A stretch of DNA of 64,000 nucleotides, from positions 1 to 64,000 of the forward strand of contig NZ_CALRUC010000010.1 in the NCBI RefSeq assembly GCF_943371255.1, written 5' to 3'. Position numbers and translations under genes: made by a program. The number at the start of each line of letters is the position of its first letter. Position 1 is the first letter of the stretch. Source of the stretch: Ferrovibrio terrae_B. Lineage in GTDB: Bacteria; Pseudomonadota; Alphaproteobacteria; Ferrovibrionales; Ferrovibrionaceae. Shown piece by piece: positions 56,255 to 64,000 of this stretch. Under the pieces are notes generated by a model. That model did not search any database and had not been told where the DNA came from. It was given only the letters and a program-made list of their open reading frames with translations.

Positions 56255-57160
56255 TCAGACGCTGGTGAGATCGCGGTCGCGGTGGCGGATATCGACACGT
56301 TGGCTGGTTTCGCGCAAGTGTTTGCCCAGTGCCTCGGCAACCACAACGGAGCGGTGCCGCCCGCCTGTGCAACCAATCGCAATGGTCAGGTAGCGCTTGC
56401 CCTCGGCGGCATAGCGCGGCACCAGGGTATCGATCATGTCGCGAAGCCGGACAAAGAAATCTGCATAGCTGGGATCGGCAGTGACATAGTTGGCAACGCC
56501 TGGGTCGGTGCCGGTCTGCGGGCGCAGGATTTCATCATAATGCGGATTGCGCAGGAAGCGCACATCGAACACCAAGTCCGCCTCGCGCGGCAGGCCGAGT
56601 TTATAGGAAAATGAGAGCACCATGATACTGAGGCCGGGCAGGGCGTCCAGCGCGAATTGCGCGGCCAGAACCTGCCGGAATTCGGGCAATGTGACGGCCG
56701 AAGTGTCGATCACCAGGTCAGCCTCGGTCCGCAGGGGCTGCATCAGCCGCCGCTCGGCCGCGATCCCGTCGGCAATCGGCCGATCGGCAGCCAGCGGATG
56801 GCGCCGGCGGGTGGCGGTGAAGCGCTTGAGCAGCACCTCGTCCTCACAATCGAAATACAGCAGCTGCACGGCAAGATCCGGGCGCTGCTTCAGTTCGGTC
56901 AGCAGCGCGATCAGCCGGTCGGGTTGGAAATCGCGGGTGCGGCTGTCGATGCCGGCGGCAATCGCACGGCGCGGCTGACTGTCGCTGTTCGGATTGCTGT
57001 CGTCGTCGGCCATGGTGAGGCGACGCAGCAGTGGCATCGGCAGGTTATCGACCGCCTCGTAGCCGTAGTCTTCAAGCAGCTTGAGCGCAGTGGTTTTACC
57101 AGCGCCGGATAGGCCGCTGACGACAACAAAACGGATCGGATCGGCAGCGGTACTCATCAT
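56255..57160 (-). CDS. rapZ: RNase adapter / nucleotide-binding protein RapZ
   Basis: This 301-residue protein has the P-loop VVSGLSGAGKTTALKLLED, DNLPMPLL, and a C-terminal domain with CTGGRHRSVVVAEALG. RapZ in Enterobacteria targets small RNAs for RNase E cleavage and senses GlcN6P; in Alphaproteobacteria the target is not established. Its start abuts the hprK stop. Two adjacent ATGs (57160, 57157) are possible. Confidence 0.94.
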   Translation of the reverse strand: MMSTAADPIRFVVVSGLSGAGKTTALKLLEDYGYEAVDNLPMPLLRRLTMADDDSNPNSDSQPRRAIAAGIDSRTRDFQPDRLIALLTELKQRPDLAVQLLYFDCEDEVLLKRFTATRRRHPLAADRPIADGIAAERRLMQPLRTEADLVIDTSAVTLPEFRQVLAAQFALDALPGLSIMVLSFSYKLGLPREADLVFDVRFLRNPHYDEILRPQTGTDPGVANYVTADPSYADFFVRLRDMIDTLVPRYAAEGKRYLTIAIGCTGGRHRSVVVAEALGKHLRETSQRVDIRHRDRDLTSV

Positions 57161-57664
57161 TCAGGCTTTGCGCTTGAGCAGCGTGGTGATGGGGCTTTCC
57201 CCAAGACGGGTGTCTTCCGCGCGAATTTCCTCGGGCTGGAACAGCCTGCCGGCGACGGCCCGCGCCAGTGCCCATTTCACCTTTGCCGTGGCGCTGGGCT
57301 CAAAGGCGTGCAGCGACAGGCAAGGCAGTGCGATATCGAGAAAGGCTTCAAAGCGCGGCTCAGGGAGGCGTGGTACGTCATCACGCGGTACCAGGTCGAT
57401 CAGCAGGGCCACCGGCATCGAACCGATACAGGGATGCGCAACCGGCCCCAGGCCGCGCACTTCCAGCAGACCATGCAGCGCCGGCGGTACACTGGCGATC
57501 AGGCGGCCGCCATCACGCAGCAGGCGTGTCTGATCATCGGCCACAAGGCCGGCGCCGGCATCAAGCAGGCGGAGCGCAAGATCGGATTTTCCAGCTCCGG
57601 ACGGACCGCGCAGCAGCACCGCTGCGCCGGCAATCGCCACGCAGCTAGCATGGAGGGTCAGCAT
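57161..57664 (-). CDS. hprK: HPr kinase/phosphorylase, short alphaproteobacterial form
   Basis: This 167-residue protein is only the C-terminal kinase domain, as usual in Alphaproteobacteria (the Firmicute enzyme is about 310 aa). It has the P-loop RGPSGAGKSDLALRLLD and the HprK signature region GLLEVRGLG. It phosphorylates the regulatory Ser of HPr. The gene lies between chvG and rapZ. Confidence 0.93.
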   Translation of the reverse strand: MLTLHASCVAIAGAAVLLRGPSGAGKSDLALRLLDAGAGLVADDQTRLLRDGGRLIASVPPALHGLLEVRGLGPVAHPCIGSMPVALLIDLVPRDDVPRLPEPRFEAFLDIALPCLSLHAFEPSATAKVKWALARAVAGRLFQPEEIRAEDTRLGESPITTLLKRKA

Positions 57665-57761
57665 GGGCGCGCAGCCTGCCGAGGCATCCGGGCAGAGTCA
57701 ATACATCCTTATGCAGAGTTGCCTTGGTTAACGGCCCAGACGACCTGCAAAGCCGGGTGGC

Positions 57762-59357
57762 CTACAACGGCAAGCGGACCGTGAAGCGGGCGCCGGTCCG
57801 GCCATCGTCGCGGTTCTCGGCACGGATCTCGCCCCCGAGCGATTGCACCACCTGACGGGCGATGGAGAGACCGAGACCGGAATGCAGGCCGAAGGCCTCG
57901 CTCGCCGGCCGTTCGCTGTAGAAGCGCTCAAAGATCGATTCCAGGTTTTCAGCCGGAATGCCGGGCCCTTCGTCGGTGACGCTGAACATGATGTGGCGCG
58001 GTTCGCGTTTCACCACGACATTGATCGTGCTGTCTGGCGGGCTGAAGGAAATGGCGTTGTCGAGCAGGTTGCGGGCCACCTGGCCGATGCGGCCCTCGAA
58101 GCCGGGCGCCAGATAGGGACCGGGCTCGATCAGTTTCAGATCGATCTGCGGGCCGGTTTCAGCCAGGCGGGTGGTGTAGGTTTCCACCACCGAGCGCAGC
58201 ATCTCGGCGATATCCACCGGCTGGGCTTCGCTGCGCGCCAGTTCGGCATCCAGCCGCGACGCACCCGAGATATCGGTGATCAGGCGATCCATGCGGCGCA
58301 CATCATCCTGCATCACGGTCAGCAGGCGGGCGCGCAACTCCGGTTTCTCGGTGCGCAGGAAGGTTTCCATGGCGCTACGCAGCGAGGTGAGCGGATTCTT
58401 GATCTCATGCGACACATCGGCGGCAAACTGCTCGATCGAATCCAGTCGCTGCGACAGGGCGGCCGTCATGGCGCGCAGCACGCTGGAGAGATCGCCGATT
58501 TCATCCTGGCGGCCTGAATAGTCCGGCAGCGACAGATGGGCGATGCGGCCCTTGGCGGCGCGGATGCGTTCGGCGGCCTCGGCCAGACGGTGGATCGGCC
58601 GCACGATGGCGCCGGCCAGATACAGCGAGGCCAGCACAGTGAAGCCGAGCACGGCGGCAAACACCTTGAGCACGCCCAGCCGCTCCTCACGTACCCGGGC
58701 ATCCAGTTCGGCGCTGTCGACATTCAGCAGCAGGGCGCCCATCACCTTGCGCAGGCCCTGCACCGGCACAGCGACCGACAGCATGATGCGGCCATCGGGC
58801 AGGTCGCGCAGCCTGTCGGCATTTTCGCCTATCAGCGCGCGCTGTGCTTCGGCATAGTCATTGGCGTGGGTGAATGGCAGTTCGACATACTTCTGCAGGT
58901 CGAGCGTAGTCATGAACAGGGCATTGACCTTGTCGTAAAGACCGATCAGCGCGCGTTCCCATGGCGTATCAATATTCGGTGGCGGCAGTTGCCGGGTCAC
59001 CACGCCGCGGCCGGCGGCCAGCAGCAGCCGGCTGTCGGCAATCAACTCGCCCTCGGCATCGAACAGCCGGGCGCGCGCACTCGACTGTGCCGATAGCCGG
59101 CGCAGCAGCTGGCGGGCCAGTTCCGGATCCAGCGTGGGGGTGAATTCCGACGGGCTGATCGCGGACTCGCCCAGGGCGCCGGCGATCAGGTCGGCCTCGT
59201 AGCGCAGTGCGGTCAGCCGCGTATCGATCAGGCTGAGGCGGAACTGGTCGAGATAGAAGAAGGCCAGCACCAGTGCAATCGGCGCCGCCAGGTTGATCAG
59301 CAGGATGCGGCGCGTCAGCGGCGACATCAGTCGCCGCCGCGGAGACTGATCGGTCAC
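57762..59357 (-). CDS. chvG: Sensor histidine kinase ChvG
   Basis: This 531-residue membrane kinase has two helices (about 16-36 and 232-256), a periplasmic sensing domain between them, a HAMP region, the HisKA motif FAADVSHEIKNPLTSLRSAM, an N box (NLLDNAISFSPP) and G boxes (DEGPGIPAEN, SGLGLSIARQVV). ChvG responds to acid or envelope stress and phosphorylates ChvI. It stands 58 bases after chvI in the same unit. Confidence 0.94.
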   Translation of the reverse strand: MTDQSPRRRLMSPLTRRILLINLAAPIALVLAFFYLDQFRLSLIDTRLTALRYEADLIAGALGESAISPSEFTPTLDPELARQLLRRLSAQSSARARLFDAEGELIADSRLLLAAGRGVVTRQLPPPNIDTPWERALIGLYDKVNALFMTTLDLQKYVELPFTHANDYAEAQRALIGENADRLRDLPDGRIMLSVAVPVQGLRKVMGALLLNVDSAELDARVREERLGVLKVFAAVLGFTVLASLYLAGAIVRPIHRLAEAAERIRAAKGRIAHLSLPDYSGRQDEIGDLSSVLRAMTAALSQRLDSIEQFAADVSHEIKNPLTSLRSAMETFLRTEKPELRARLLTVMQDDVRRMDRLITDISGASRLDAELARSEAQPVDIAEMLRSVVETYTTRLAETGPQIDLKLIEPGPYLAPGFEGRIGQVARNLLDNAISFSPPDSTINVVVKREPRHIMFSVTDEGPGIPAENLESIFERFYSERPASEAFGLHSGLGLSIARQVVQSLGGEIRAENRDDGRTGARFTVRLPL

Positions 59358-59415
59358 CGCCCACTCTCCCTGCTTTGCATCCTGCTACTCCGGCCCGGCT
59401 GCTGGTCTGAAACGG

Positions 59416-60123
59416 TCAGGCCGGCTGTTCCTTGAAGCGATAGCCGACACCATACAGCGTCTCAATTGAATCGAAGTCATCGTCGACCATCTTGAATTTC
59501 TTGCGCAGCCGCTTGATGTGGCTGTCGATGGTGCGGTCGTCGACATAGACATTGTCGTCATAGGCCGCATCCATCAACTGGTCGCGGTTCTTCACATGGC
59601 CCGGCCGCTGTGCCAGGGCATCCAGCAGCAGGAACTCGGTGACCGTGAGCACCACTTCCTCGCCTTTCCAGGTGCAGCGATGCCGCGCCGGGTCCAGGCT
59701 GAGCGGACCGCGCACCACCATCTTGTCGCTGGCGGTTTCCTCGGCGCCCGGCCGGTTGGCCTCGGCGCGCCGCAGCACGGCCTTGATGCGCTCGATCAGC
59801 AGGCGCTGGCTGAACGGCTTGGTGATATAGTCGTCGGCGCCCATCTTGAGGCCGAGCACCTCGTCGATCTCCTCGTCTTTCGAGGTGAGGAAGATCACCG
59901 GCACCTGGCTGACGCGGCGCAGGCGGCTCAGGGTTTCCATGCCATCGAGACGCGGCATCTTGATGTCGAGGATCACCAGATCCGGCAACTGCTGGGTCAG
60001 GTGGCGCAGCGCCTCGGCGCCGTCGTTATAGGTGCGGACCTTGTAGCCTTCGGCTTCCAGGGCGATCGAGACGGAGGTCAGGATGTTGCGGTCGTCATCG
60101 ACCAGGGCAATGGTGGCGCTCAC
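59416..60123 (-). CDS. chvI: Response regulator ChvI
   Basis: This 235-residue OmpR-family regulator has a receiver (IALVDDDRNILTSVSIAL, phospho-Asp in DLVILDIKMP, FLTSKDEEID) and a C-terminal winged helix ending VYVDDRTIDSHIKRLRKKFK. It starts with GTG and has a duplicated AAGGATCTCTC just upstream. In relatives pckA lies next door; here a DUF2306 gene is divergent instead. Confidence 0.95.
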   Translation of the reverse strand: MSATIALVDDDRNILTSVSIALEAEGYKVRTYNDGAEALRHLTQQLPDLVILDIKMPRLDGMETLSRLRRVSQVPVIFLTSKDEEIDEVLGLKMGADDYITKPFSQRLLIERIKAVLRRAEANRPGAEETASDKMVVRGPLSLDPARHRCTWKGEEVVLTVTEFLLLDALAQRPGHVKNRDQLMDAAYDDNVYVDDRTIDSHIKRLRKKFKMVDDDFDSIETLYGVGYRFKEQPA

Positions 60124-60124
60124 G

Positions 60125-60149
60125 GAGAGATCCTTAATGAGAGATCCTT
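60125..60149. repeat. Duplicated 11-base element at the chvI ribosome site
   Basis: GAGAGATCCTT occurs at 60125-60135 and again at 60139-60149 (14-base period). On the minus strand each copy gives AAGGATC, a possible ribosome site for the GTG start of chvI. Confidence 0.7.
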
Positions 60150-60178
60150 GATGGCAGGCGGAAAGTCCCCGGAAAACC

Positions 60179-60194
60179 GGTGATCGTAATCACA
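60179..60194. promoter_or_regulatory. CRP/FNR-type palindrome between chvI and the DUF2306 gene
   Basis: GGTGATCGTAATCACA fits TGTGA-N6-TCACA (9 of 10 defined bases on the minus strand). It lies in the 123-base divergent gap, 56 bases before chvI and 53 before the DUF2306 gene. Confidence 0.45.
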
Positions 60195-60246
60195 TCTATA
60201 TAGCAAGTTGCTGGCCGGTTTGCAGGGGGTGGGGCAGGCTCGGGGC

Positions 60247-60663
60247 ATGAATTTCACGCCCCTCCTAACGGCCGGCCCAGCCGTTCATATCCATCTCACG
60301 GCGACAATTTTGGCGCTGCTGCTGGGAATCATGATGCTGGCCCGCCGCAAGGGCACCCTCTCGCACCGGTTGCTGGGCTGGATCTGGGTCGGCCTGATGC
60401 TGACGGCGGCGATCAGTTCCTTCTGGATCACCGGCATGCGGGACGGCTACAGCCCGATTCATGGCCTGAGCGTGCTGGTGCTGGTTCTGGTGCCGCTGGC
60501 GGTGCTGGCGATCCGGCGCGGCAAGGTCACCCGGCATCGCATGGCGATGACCGGCCTGTTTTTCGGCGCCCTGGTGATCCCGGGCCTGTTCACCCTGCTG
60601 CCGACGCGCCTGCTCGGGCGGCTGATGACCGATGGCGTGACCCTACTCACCCTGGCCCAGTAG
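60247..60663 (+). CDS. DUF2306-like integral membrane protein
   Basis: This 138-residue protein has four predicted helices (HIHLTATILALLLGIMMLA, LLGWIWVGLMLTAAISSFWI, LSVLVLVLVPLAVLAI, MTGLFFGALVIPGLFTLL) and conserved His residues (AVHIHL, SPIHGLS, TRHRMAM), features of DUF2306. A heme- or quinone-linked role has been suggested for similar proteins, but nothing here proves it. Its 3' end overlaps the convergent ABC permease gene by 21 bases. Confidence 0.8.
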   Translation: MNFTPLLTAGPAVHIHLTATILALLLGIMMLARRKGTLSHRLLGWIWVGLMLTAAISSFWITGMRDGYSPIHGLSVLVLVLVPLAVLAIRRGKVTRHRMAMTGLFFGALVIPGLFTLLPTRLLGRLMTDGVTLLTLAQ

Positions 60664-61470
60664 CAGCCCGCGCCGGCGCGCCGATTCAAACAGGCTGAGG
60701 AAGATGATGAAGCCGAGCGCCAGATACAGTGCGTTCAGCGCAAAGGCGCCGATCAGCAGGTCGCTGCGCAGCACGCCATCGACCAGCAGCGCGCGCATGC
60801 CTTCGAAGACATAGGCCGGCGGCAGTGACCATGCGACCAGCTGCAGCCAGCCGGGCAGCACGCTGACCGGGTAATAGACGGCAGCCACCGGCAGGATCAG
60901 GAACATGGCGCCCCAGGCCGCACTTTCGGCGCCCAGACCGTGGCGCATGATCAGGCCGCAGACCGCGACGCCGATGGCCCAGCCGAACATGATCAGGCTG
61001 AAAAAGAACGCGGCCAGCGCCAGGCCCATGCCGTAGACCGAGAAATCGAAAAACACCCAGGCCATGAAACTGACCGGGACCATGCCGACCAGGGTGCGGA
61101 TCAGGCCCATCGCCAGGATCGAGGCGGCGAATTCACCGGGCCGCAGCGGGCTGACGAACAGATTGCCCAGATTGCGCGACCACATTTCTTCCAGGAACGA
61201 GATCGCCACGCCCAGCTGCACGCGGAACATCGAATCCCACAGCATCATGCCGGCGATGAACACGCCAAAGGCCTGGGCGACATACGAGGTCTTGCCGGCC
61301 AGGAACTGGGTCAGGAAGCCCCACATGATCATCTGCACCGCCGGCCAGTAGATCAGCTCGACCACGCGGGTCCATGACCCCGACAGCAGATACCAGTGCC
61401 GCAGCAGCATGGCGGTCATGCGCTGCAGGCTGCAGCTGATGCTGCTGCCACTGTTCATGCCGGTGCTCAT
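60643..61470 (-). CDS. ABC-2 type transporter permease
   Basis: This 275-residue permease has six helices and the ABC-2 layout: MTAMLLRHWYLLSGSWTRVVE, an RNLGNLFVSPLRPGEF loop, FSLIMFGWAIGVAVCGLIM and YPVSVLPGWLQLVAWSLPPAYVFEGMR. Resembles NodJ-type exporters. The start at 61470 overlaps the ATPase stop by four bases. Cargo unknown. Confidence 0.9.
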   Translation of the reverse strand: MSTGMNSGSSISCSLQRMTAMLLRHWYLLSGSWTRVVELIYWPAVQMIMWGFLTQFLAGKTSYVAQAFGVFIAGMMLWDSMFRVQLGVAISFLEEMWSRNLGNLFVSPLRPGEFAASILAMGLIRTLVGMVPVSFMAWVFFDFSVYGMGLALAAFFFSLIMFGWAIGVAVCGLIMRHGLGAESAAWGAMFLILPVAAVYYPVSVLPGWLQLVAWSLPPAYVFEGMRALLVDGVLRSDLLIGAFALNALYLALGFIIFLSLFESARRRGLLLGQGE

Positions 61471-62255
61471 GCCGGTGCCCCTTCCAGCGCGGCAGCCTTG
61501 CCCTGGCCGCGCGCGATATCGAGGAACACTTCCTCCAGATTGCGCCGGCCATAGCGGTCGATCAGGTCTGGTGCACTGCCGCGGTCGACGATGCGGCCTT
61601 CCTTCATCATCAGCACCTGGTCGCACAGCCGCTCGACCTCGCCCATGTTATGCGAGGCCAGCAGGATGGTGATGCCGCGCTCCTGCCGGTATTTCTCCAG
61701 CAGGCTGCGCACCCAGTCGGCGGTATCGGGATCCAGCGAGGCCGTTGGCTCGTCCAGCAGCAGCATGTCGGGCTGGTTGATCAGCGCCTTGGCCAGTGCA
61801 ACGCGGGTTTTCTGCCCGGCCGACAGCGCCCCGGCCGGCCGGTCGAGCAGGGCGGCGAAGTTCAGTTCCTCGGCCAGCTGCTCGATGCGCGCCGCAGCCT
61901 GCGGCACCGCATAGAGCCCGGCAAACACCTTCAGGTTCTGCCGCACGGTCAGGCGATGCGGCAAGTCGACATAGGGCGAGGAGAAATTCAGCCGCGGCAG
62001 GATGTGATGCCGGTCGCGCAGCATGTCGGTGCCGAGGATATGGATGCTGCCGGCCGAGGGTTTCAGCAGGCCGAGCAGCATGGCGATCGTGGTGGTCTTG
62101 CCGGCGCCATTGCCGCCCAGCAGGGCGGTCACGCTGCCCGGCGCCACCTGGAAGTCGATGCCATCCACGGCGCGCACCTGCTTGTCGGCCGTGCCATAGG
62201 TCTTGGCAAGGCCGGAAACGACAATGGCGGCGCTGGTTTCGGGGGCTGACGGCAT
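61467..62255 (-). CDS. ABC transporter ATPase (NodI/CcmA-type exporter)
   Basis: This 262-residue ATPase has Walker A (GGNGAGKTTTIAML), signature LSAGQKTRVALAKAL, Walker B (MLLLDEPTASLDP) and H-loop (LLASHNMGEVERL). The C-terminus reads NLEEVFLDIARG, typical of the DrrA/NodI exporter group. With the permease it forms a complete two-gene exporter, possibly for lipid, glycan or drug substrates. Confidence 0.92.
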   Translation of the reverse strand: MPSAPETSAAIVVSGLAKTYGTADKQVRAVDGIDFQVAPGSVTALLGGNGAGKTTTIAMLLGLLKPSAGSIHILGTDMLRDRHHILPRLNFSSPYVDLPHRLTVRQNLKVFAGLYAVPQAAARIEQLAEELNFAALLDRPAGALSAGQKTRVALAKALINQPDMLLLDEPTASLDPDTADWVRSLLEKYRQERGITILLASHNMGEVERLCDQVLMMKEGRIVDRGSAPDLIDRYGRRNLEEVFLDIARGQGKAAALEGAPA

Positions 62256-62380
62256 CGGCTAAGGTATTTCCACCGCAGGATAAAATTGTTCCGCCCTGAT
62301 ATGGACAGGGCAGGGGAATTTGTCTATAACCGCGCGCCGTTGCGAATAAAAGCCGTAACGGCGGTATCGAAGATACCCGT

Positions 62381-62456
<76 letters not shown>

Positions 62457-62674
62457 TCTTTTCAAATACTTAGTCGGTGATTTTAGGTTGCTTGAACTGC
62501 AAAACTCGAAAAAGTTTTGCAAGCAAGTCATTGATTCGCGTCTAAGCCATGAGGTGAGCTTGGGTTCATTTGTCTTCGATACAATGAACCGATCAAAGCA
62601 CTTCTCTATCTATACTCAAAAGCCTCCACCACCCTGCGAGACTCGGCCTCAACAGGTCCTCGCGTGTCAGTGCT
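62457..62674. other. AT-rich gap behind tRNA-Phe
   Basis: These 218 bases hold no supported gene. A short open frame exists but has no family resemblance. A 9-bp inverted repeat lies at 62498-62521. GC is visibly lower than before the tRNA. No copy of the tRNA 3' end is seen up to the window end. Confidence 0.6.
62498..62521. repeat. Inverted repeat behind tRNA-Phe
   Basis: TGCAAAACT and AGTTTTGCA (9 bp, perfect) flank CGAAAA. There is no T-run after it, so it is a poor terminator. Part of it (GTTTTGCAA) recurs at 63973-63981 on the far side of the AAA ATPase gene. Confidence 0.6.
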
Positions 62675-63871
62675 TTAGCCTTTGCCTTGGCCCACGGCTT
62701 TAGACTGAATTCGCATCAGATATTTATCAAACATCGGGACAGTAAATGCGGTGTCGCCGTGGGCGGGGCTGTAAATCATGCCCTTTTTGATTAGAGAGCT
62801 GCGAACGGGAGCAATGCTTTCAACAGCAACACGGAGTTGTCCTGCAATGTCGCCGGAGCGATGAGGGCCTGCTCCCAGCTTCGCCATTGCGAACATGTAA
62901 TCGCGCTCCCGTGGGGTGAGGCGATCAAATCGCACTCGGAAGAAGCTCTCATCCAAGCTGGAAATTGCATTAATACTGGCGGCGTTGACGTCATCAATTG
63001 TAATGGGGGACTGCGCGGCGATATTCCATGAATGGTATCCCCATTCCTGCAAGAAATAGGGATATCCCTCAGTCACTTTTTTCACATACGCAAGGGCTTC
63101 TGAAGTGAAGTCTACTCCTTCCCGTTTTGCCGGTTCTTCTATTGCTTTGATGGTATCGGAATCGCTTAGTGCGTCCACTTTTGGATAATCGAAGAGTCTT
63201 TCCGCGTATGATTTAGATTTGCCAGCAAGACCTACTAGCTGTGGCAGGCCAGCGCCAATGAGCACGAGGGGTAACTGTTTCTGGGATACACGATGCATGG
63301 CCATTATGAGAGCACTGAATTCGTTCTCGTCGACATATTGAAGTTCATCAATGATGAGTGCGACAGCAGTCCCTCTTGCCTTCGCGGCGTTACCAATCGC
63401 TTCAAAAAGATCAGGAAGGTCTGCTTCGATATCACCGCTGTCGGCGGTGCCTTTCAGTGGTTCAATGCTTAAGCCAAAATCTACTTCACCAATTGTGACT
63501 TTCACTGCGTTGGCGAAAGCGCGAAGCACCATCATGCCGCTCTTAACGGCTTCGGTAACTTTCTCCTTCGTGTCGAGGCGGTAGAGAATCTTCCTGAGGC
63601 AAGGGATAAGTACTTCCGTCAGCCTTTTAGTTTCAGGAATTTCGATAACAGCGGCGATAAAGCCCTGTGCTTCAGCGACCTCTTCAATTTTATTGAGCAG
63701 GACCGTTTTGCCCACTCCGCGCAAACCCACCAGCATGAAACTCTTGGCGTGGCGACCAGCGCGAACTCGCGCCAATGTAATCTTGCTGCGTTCAAGAATT
63801 TCATCGCGTCCGGCTAATTCCGGTGGCTGACTGCCTGCACCAGGTGCAAAGGGATTTGTAACCGGGTCCAT
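62675..63871 (-). CDS. Solitary AAA ATPase (AAA_16-type) with C-terminal winged helix
   Basis: This 398-residue protein starts MDPVTNPFAPGAGSQPPELAG, has Walker A GLRGVGKT (49-56), Walker B VALIIDELQYVD (about 165-175), a sensor region LPLVLIGAGLPQLVG, and a C-terminal winged-helix-like part (HRSGDIAGQLRVAVESIAPV). The layout resembles Orc1/Cdc6-STAND ATPases; similar single proteins are scattered in bacteria with no known role. GC is much lower than in the rest of the window and it lies just behind tRNA-Phe, so it was probably acquired. Confidence 0.85.
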   Translation of the reverse strand: MDPVTNPFAPGAGSQPPELAGRDEILERSKITLARVRAGRHAKSFMLVGLRGVGKTVLLNKIEEVAEAQGFIAAVIEIPETKRLTEVLIPCLRKILYRLDTKEKVTEAVKSGMMVLRAFANAVKVTIGEVDFGLSIEPLKGTADSGDIEADLPDLFEAIGNAAKARGTAVALIIDELQYVDENEFSALIMAMHRVSQKQLPLVLIGAGLPQLVGLAGKSKSYAERLFDYPKVDALSDSDTIKAIEEPAKREGVDFTSEALAYVKKVTEGYPYFLQEWGYHSWNIAAQSPITIDDVNAASINAISSLDESFFRVRFDRLTPRERDYMFAMAKLGAGPHRSGDIAGQLRVAVESIAPVRSSLIKKGMIYSPAHGDTAFTVPMFDKYLMRIQSKAVGQGKG

Positions 63872-63912
63872 AGGTATCTTTCGTATCTTACGATGATTTA
63901 TGAATTAATATA

Positions 63913-63941
63913 ATATTACTCATAAGTAATAATAAGGTCAA
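63913..63941 (-). promoter_or_regulatory. Promoter of the AAA ATPase gene
   Basis: On the minus strand TTGACC and TAATAT are exactly 17 bases apart in a very AT-rich stretch. The -10 ends 42 bases before the ATG at 63871. Confidence 0.55.
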
Positions 63942-64000
63942 TTGAATTTGGGCTGTGTGGTCCTCAGGATTGGTTTTGCAAAACACTAGTAACTCATTGA

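Overview
The window is a contiguous, high-GC, gene-dense stretch of an alphaproteobacterial chromosome. It most resembles a free-living Rhodospirillales-type bacterium, but the genus cannot be fixed from sequence alone. Pointers to Alphaproteobacteria are the chvI-chvG-hprK-rapZ-ptsM-ptsH-ahcY block, the tsaE-amgK-murU-addB-addA run, an atpHAGDC operon without atpIBEF, an AlgI-like MBOAT/SGNH pair, and ubiquitous ATGA/TGATG stop-start overlaps.

Layout. 1-4550: the tail of urea importer gene urtE followed by ureABCEFG (no ureD in view). 4552-6782: a duplicated DUF805 membrane protein, an XRE/MmyB-type regulator and an NTF2-like protein, with matching operator-like dyads before the last two. 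6862-10289: KDPG aldolase, a DUF1272 zinc-ribbon protein, glycerol kinase and a secreted alpha/beta hydrolase. 10505-11386: an orphan flagellin. 11387-11952: a non-coding gap with a 12-copy 10-bp tandem repeat. 11953-16851: atpHAGDC with a clear terminator. 16904-20753 (minus): a Tim44-like protein with bluB, and thiC under a TPP riboswitch whose Shine-Dalgarno-masking hairpin is visible. 20898-25634: a PAS histidine kinase, an ArsR/SRPBCC pair, and an MBOAT/SGNH O-acyltransferase pair. 25635-27900 (minus): sfsA-map-radC. 27958-30269: a CinA-type protein, a Rap1a/Tai-like protein and three tandem paralogous lipoproteins. 30259-34261 (minus): DUF1289-dppBCDF-like peptide ABC transporter genes without a binding protein. 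34434-40875: gldA-gldF-gldG-DUF4340-htpG. 40895-43053 (minus): NUDIX, GNAT and DUF1223 genes. 43073-53811 (minus): a DivL-like sensor pseudokinase, tsaE, amgK, murU, addB and addA. 53977-60123 (minus): ahcY, the PTS(Ntr)-type HPr/EIIA pair, rapZ, hprK and the ChvG/ChvI two-component system. 60247-62255: a DUF2306 protein and an ABC-2 exporter. 62381-62456: tRNA-Phe. Beyond it lies AT-richer DNA with a solitary AAA ATPase, probably the edge of an integrated element.

Most genes are housekeeping or conserved accessory genes. The less ordinary signals are: (i) a DivL-position histidine kinase that keeps its phospho-acceptor His but has lost the ATP-binding boxes; (ii) an addB gene whose nuclease-domain segment has clearly lower GC than the rest, suggesting domain replacement; (iii) matched dyads before the XRE regulator and its NTF2-like neighbour; (iv) the triplicated lipoprotein cluster; (v) the 10-bp minisatellite before the ATP synthase operon; (vi) the tRNA-Phe-adjacent AAA ATPase. 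I found no CRISPR array, transposase or prophage. I did not find one decisive unknown multi-gene system; the candidates above are the best leads.
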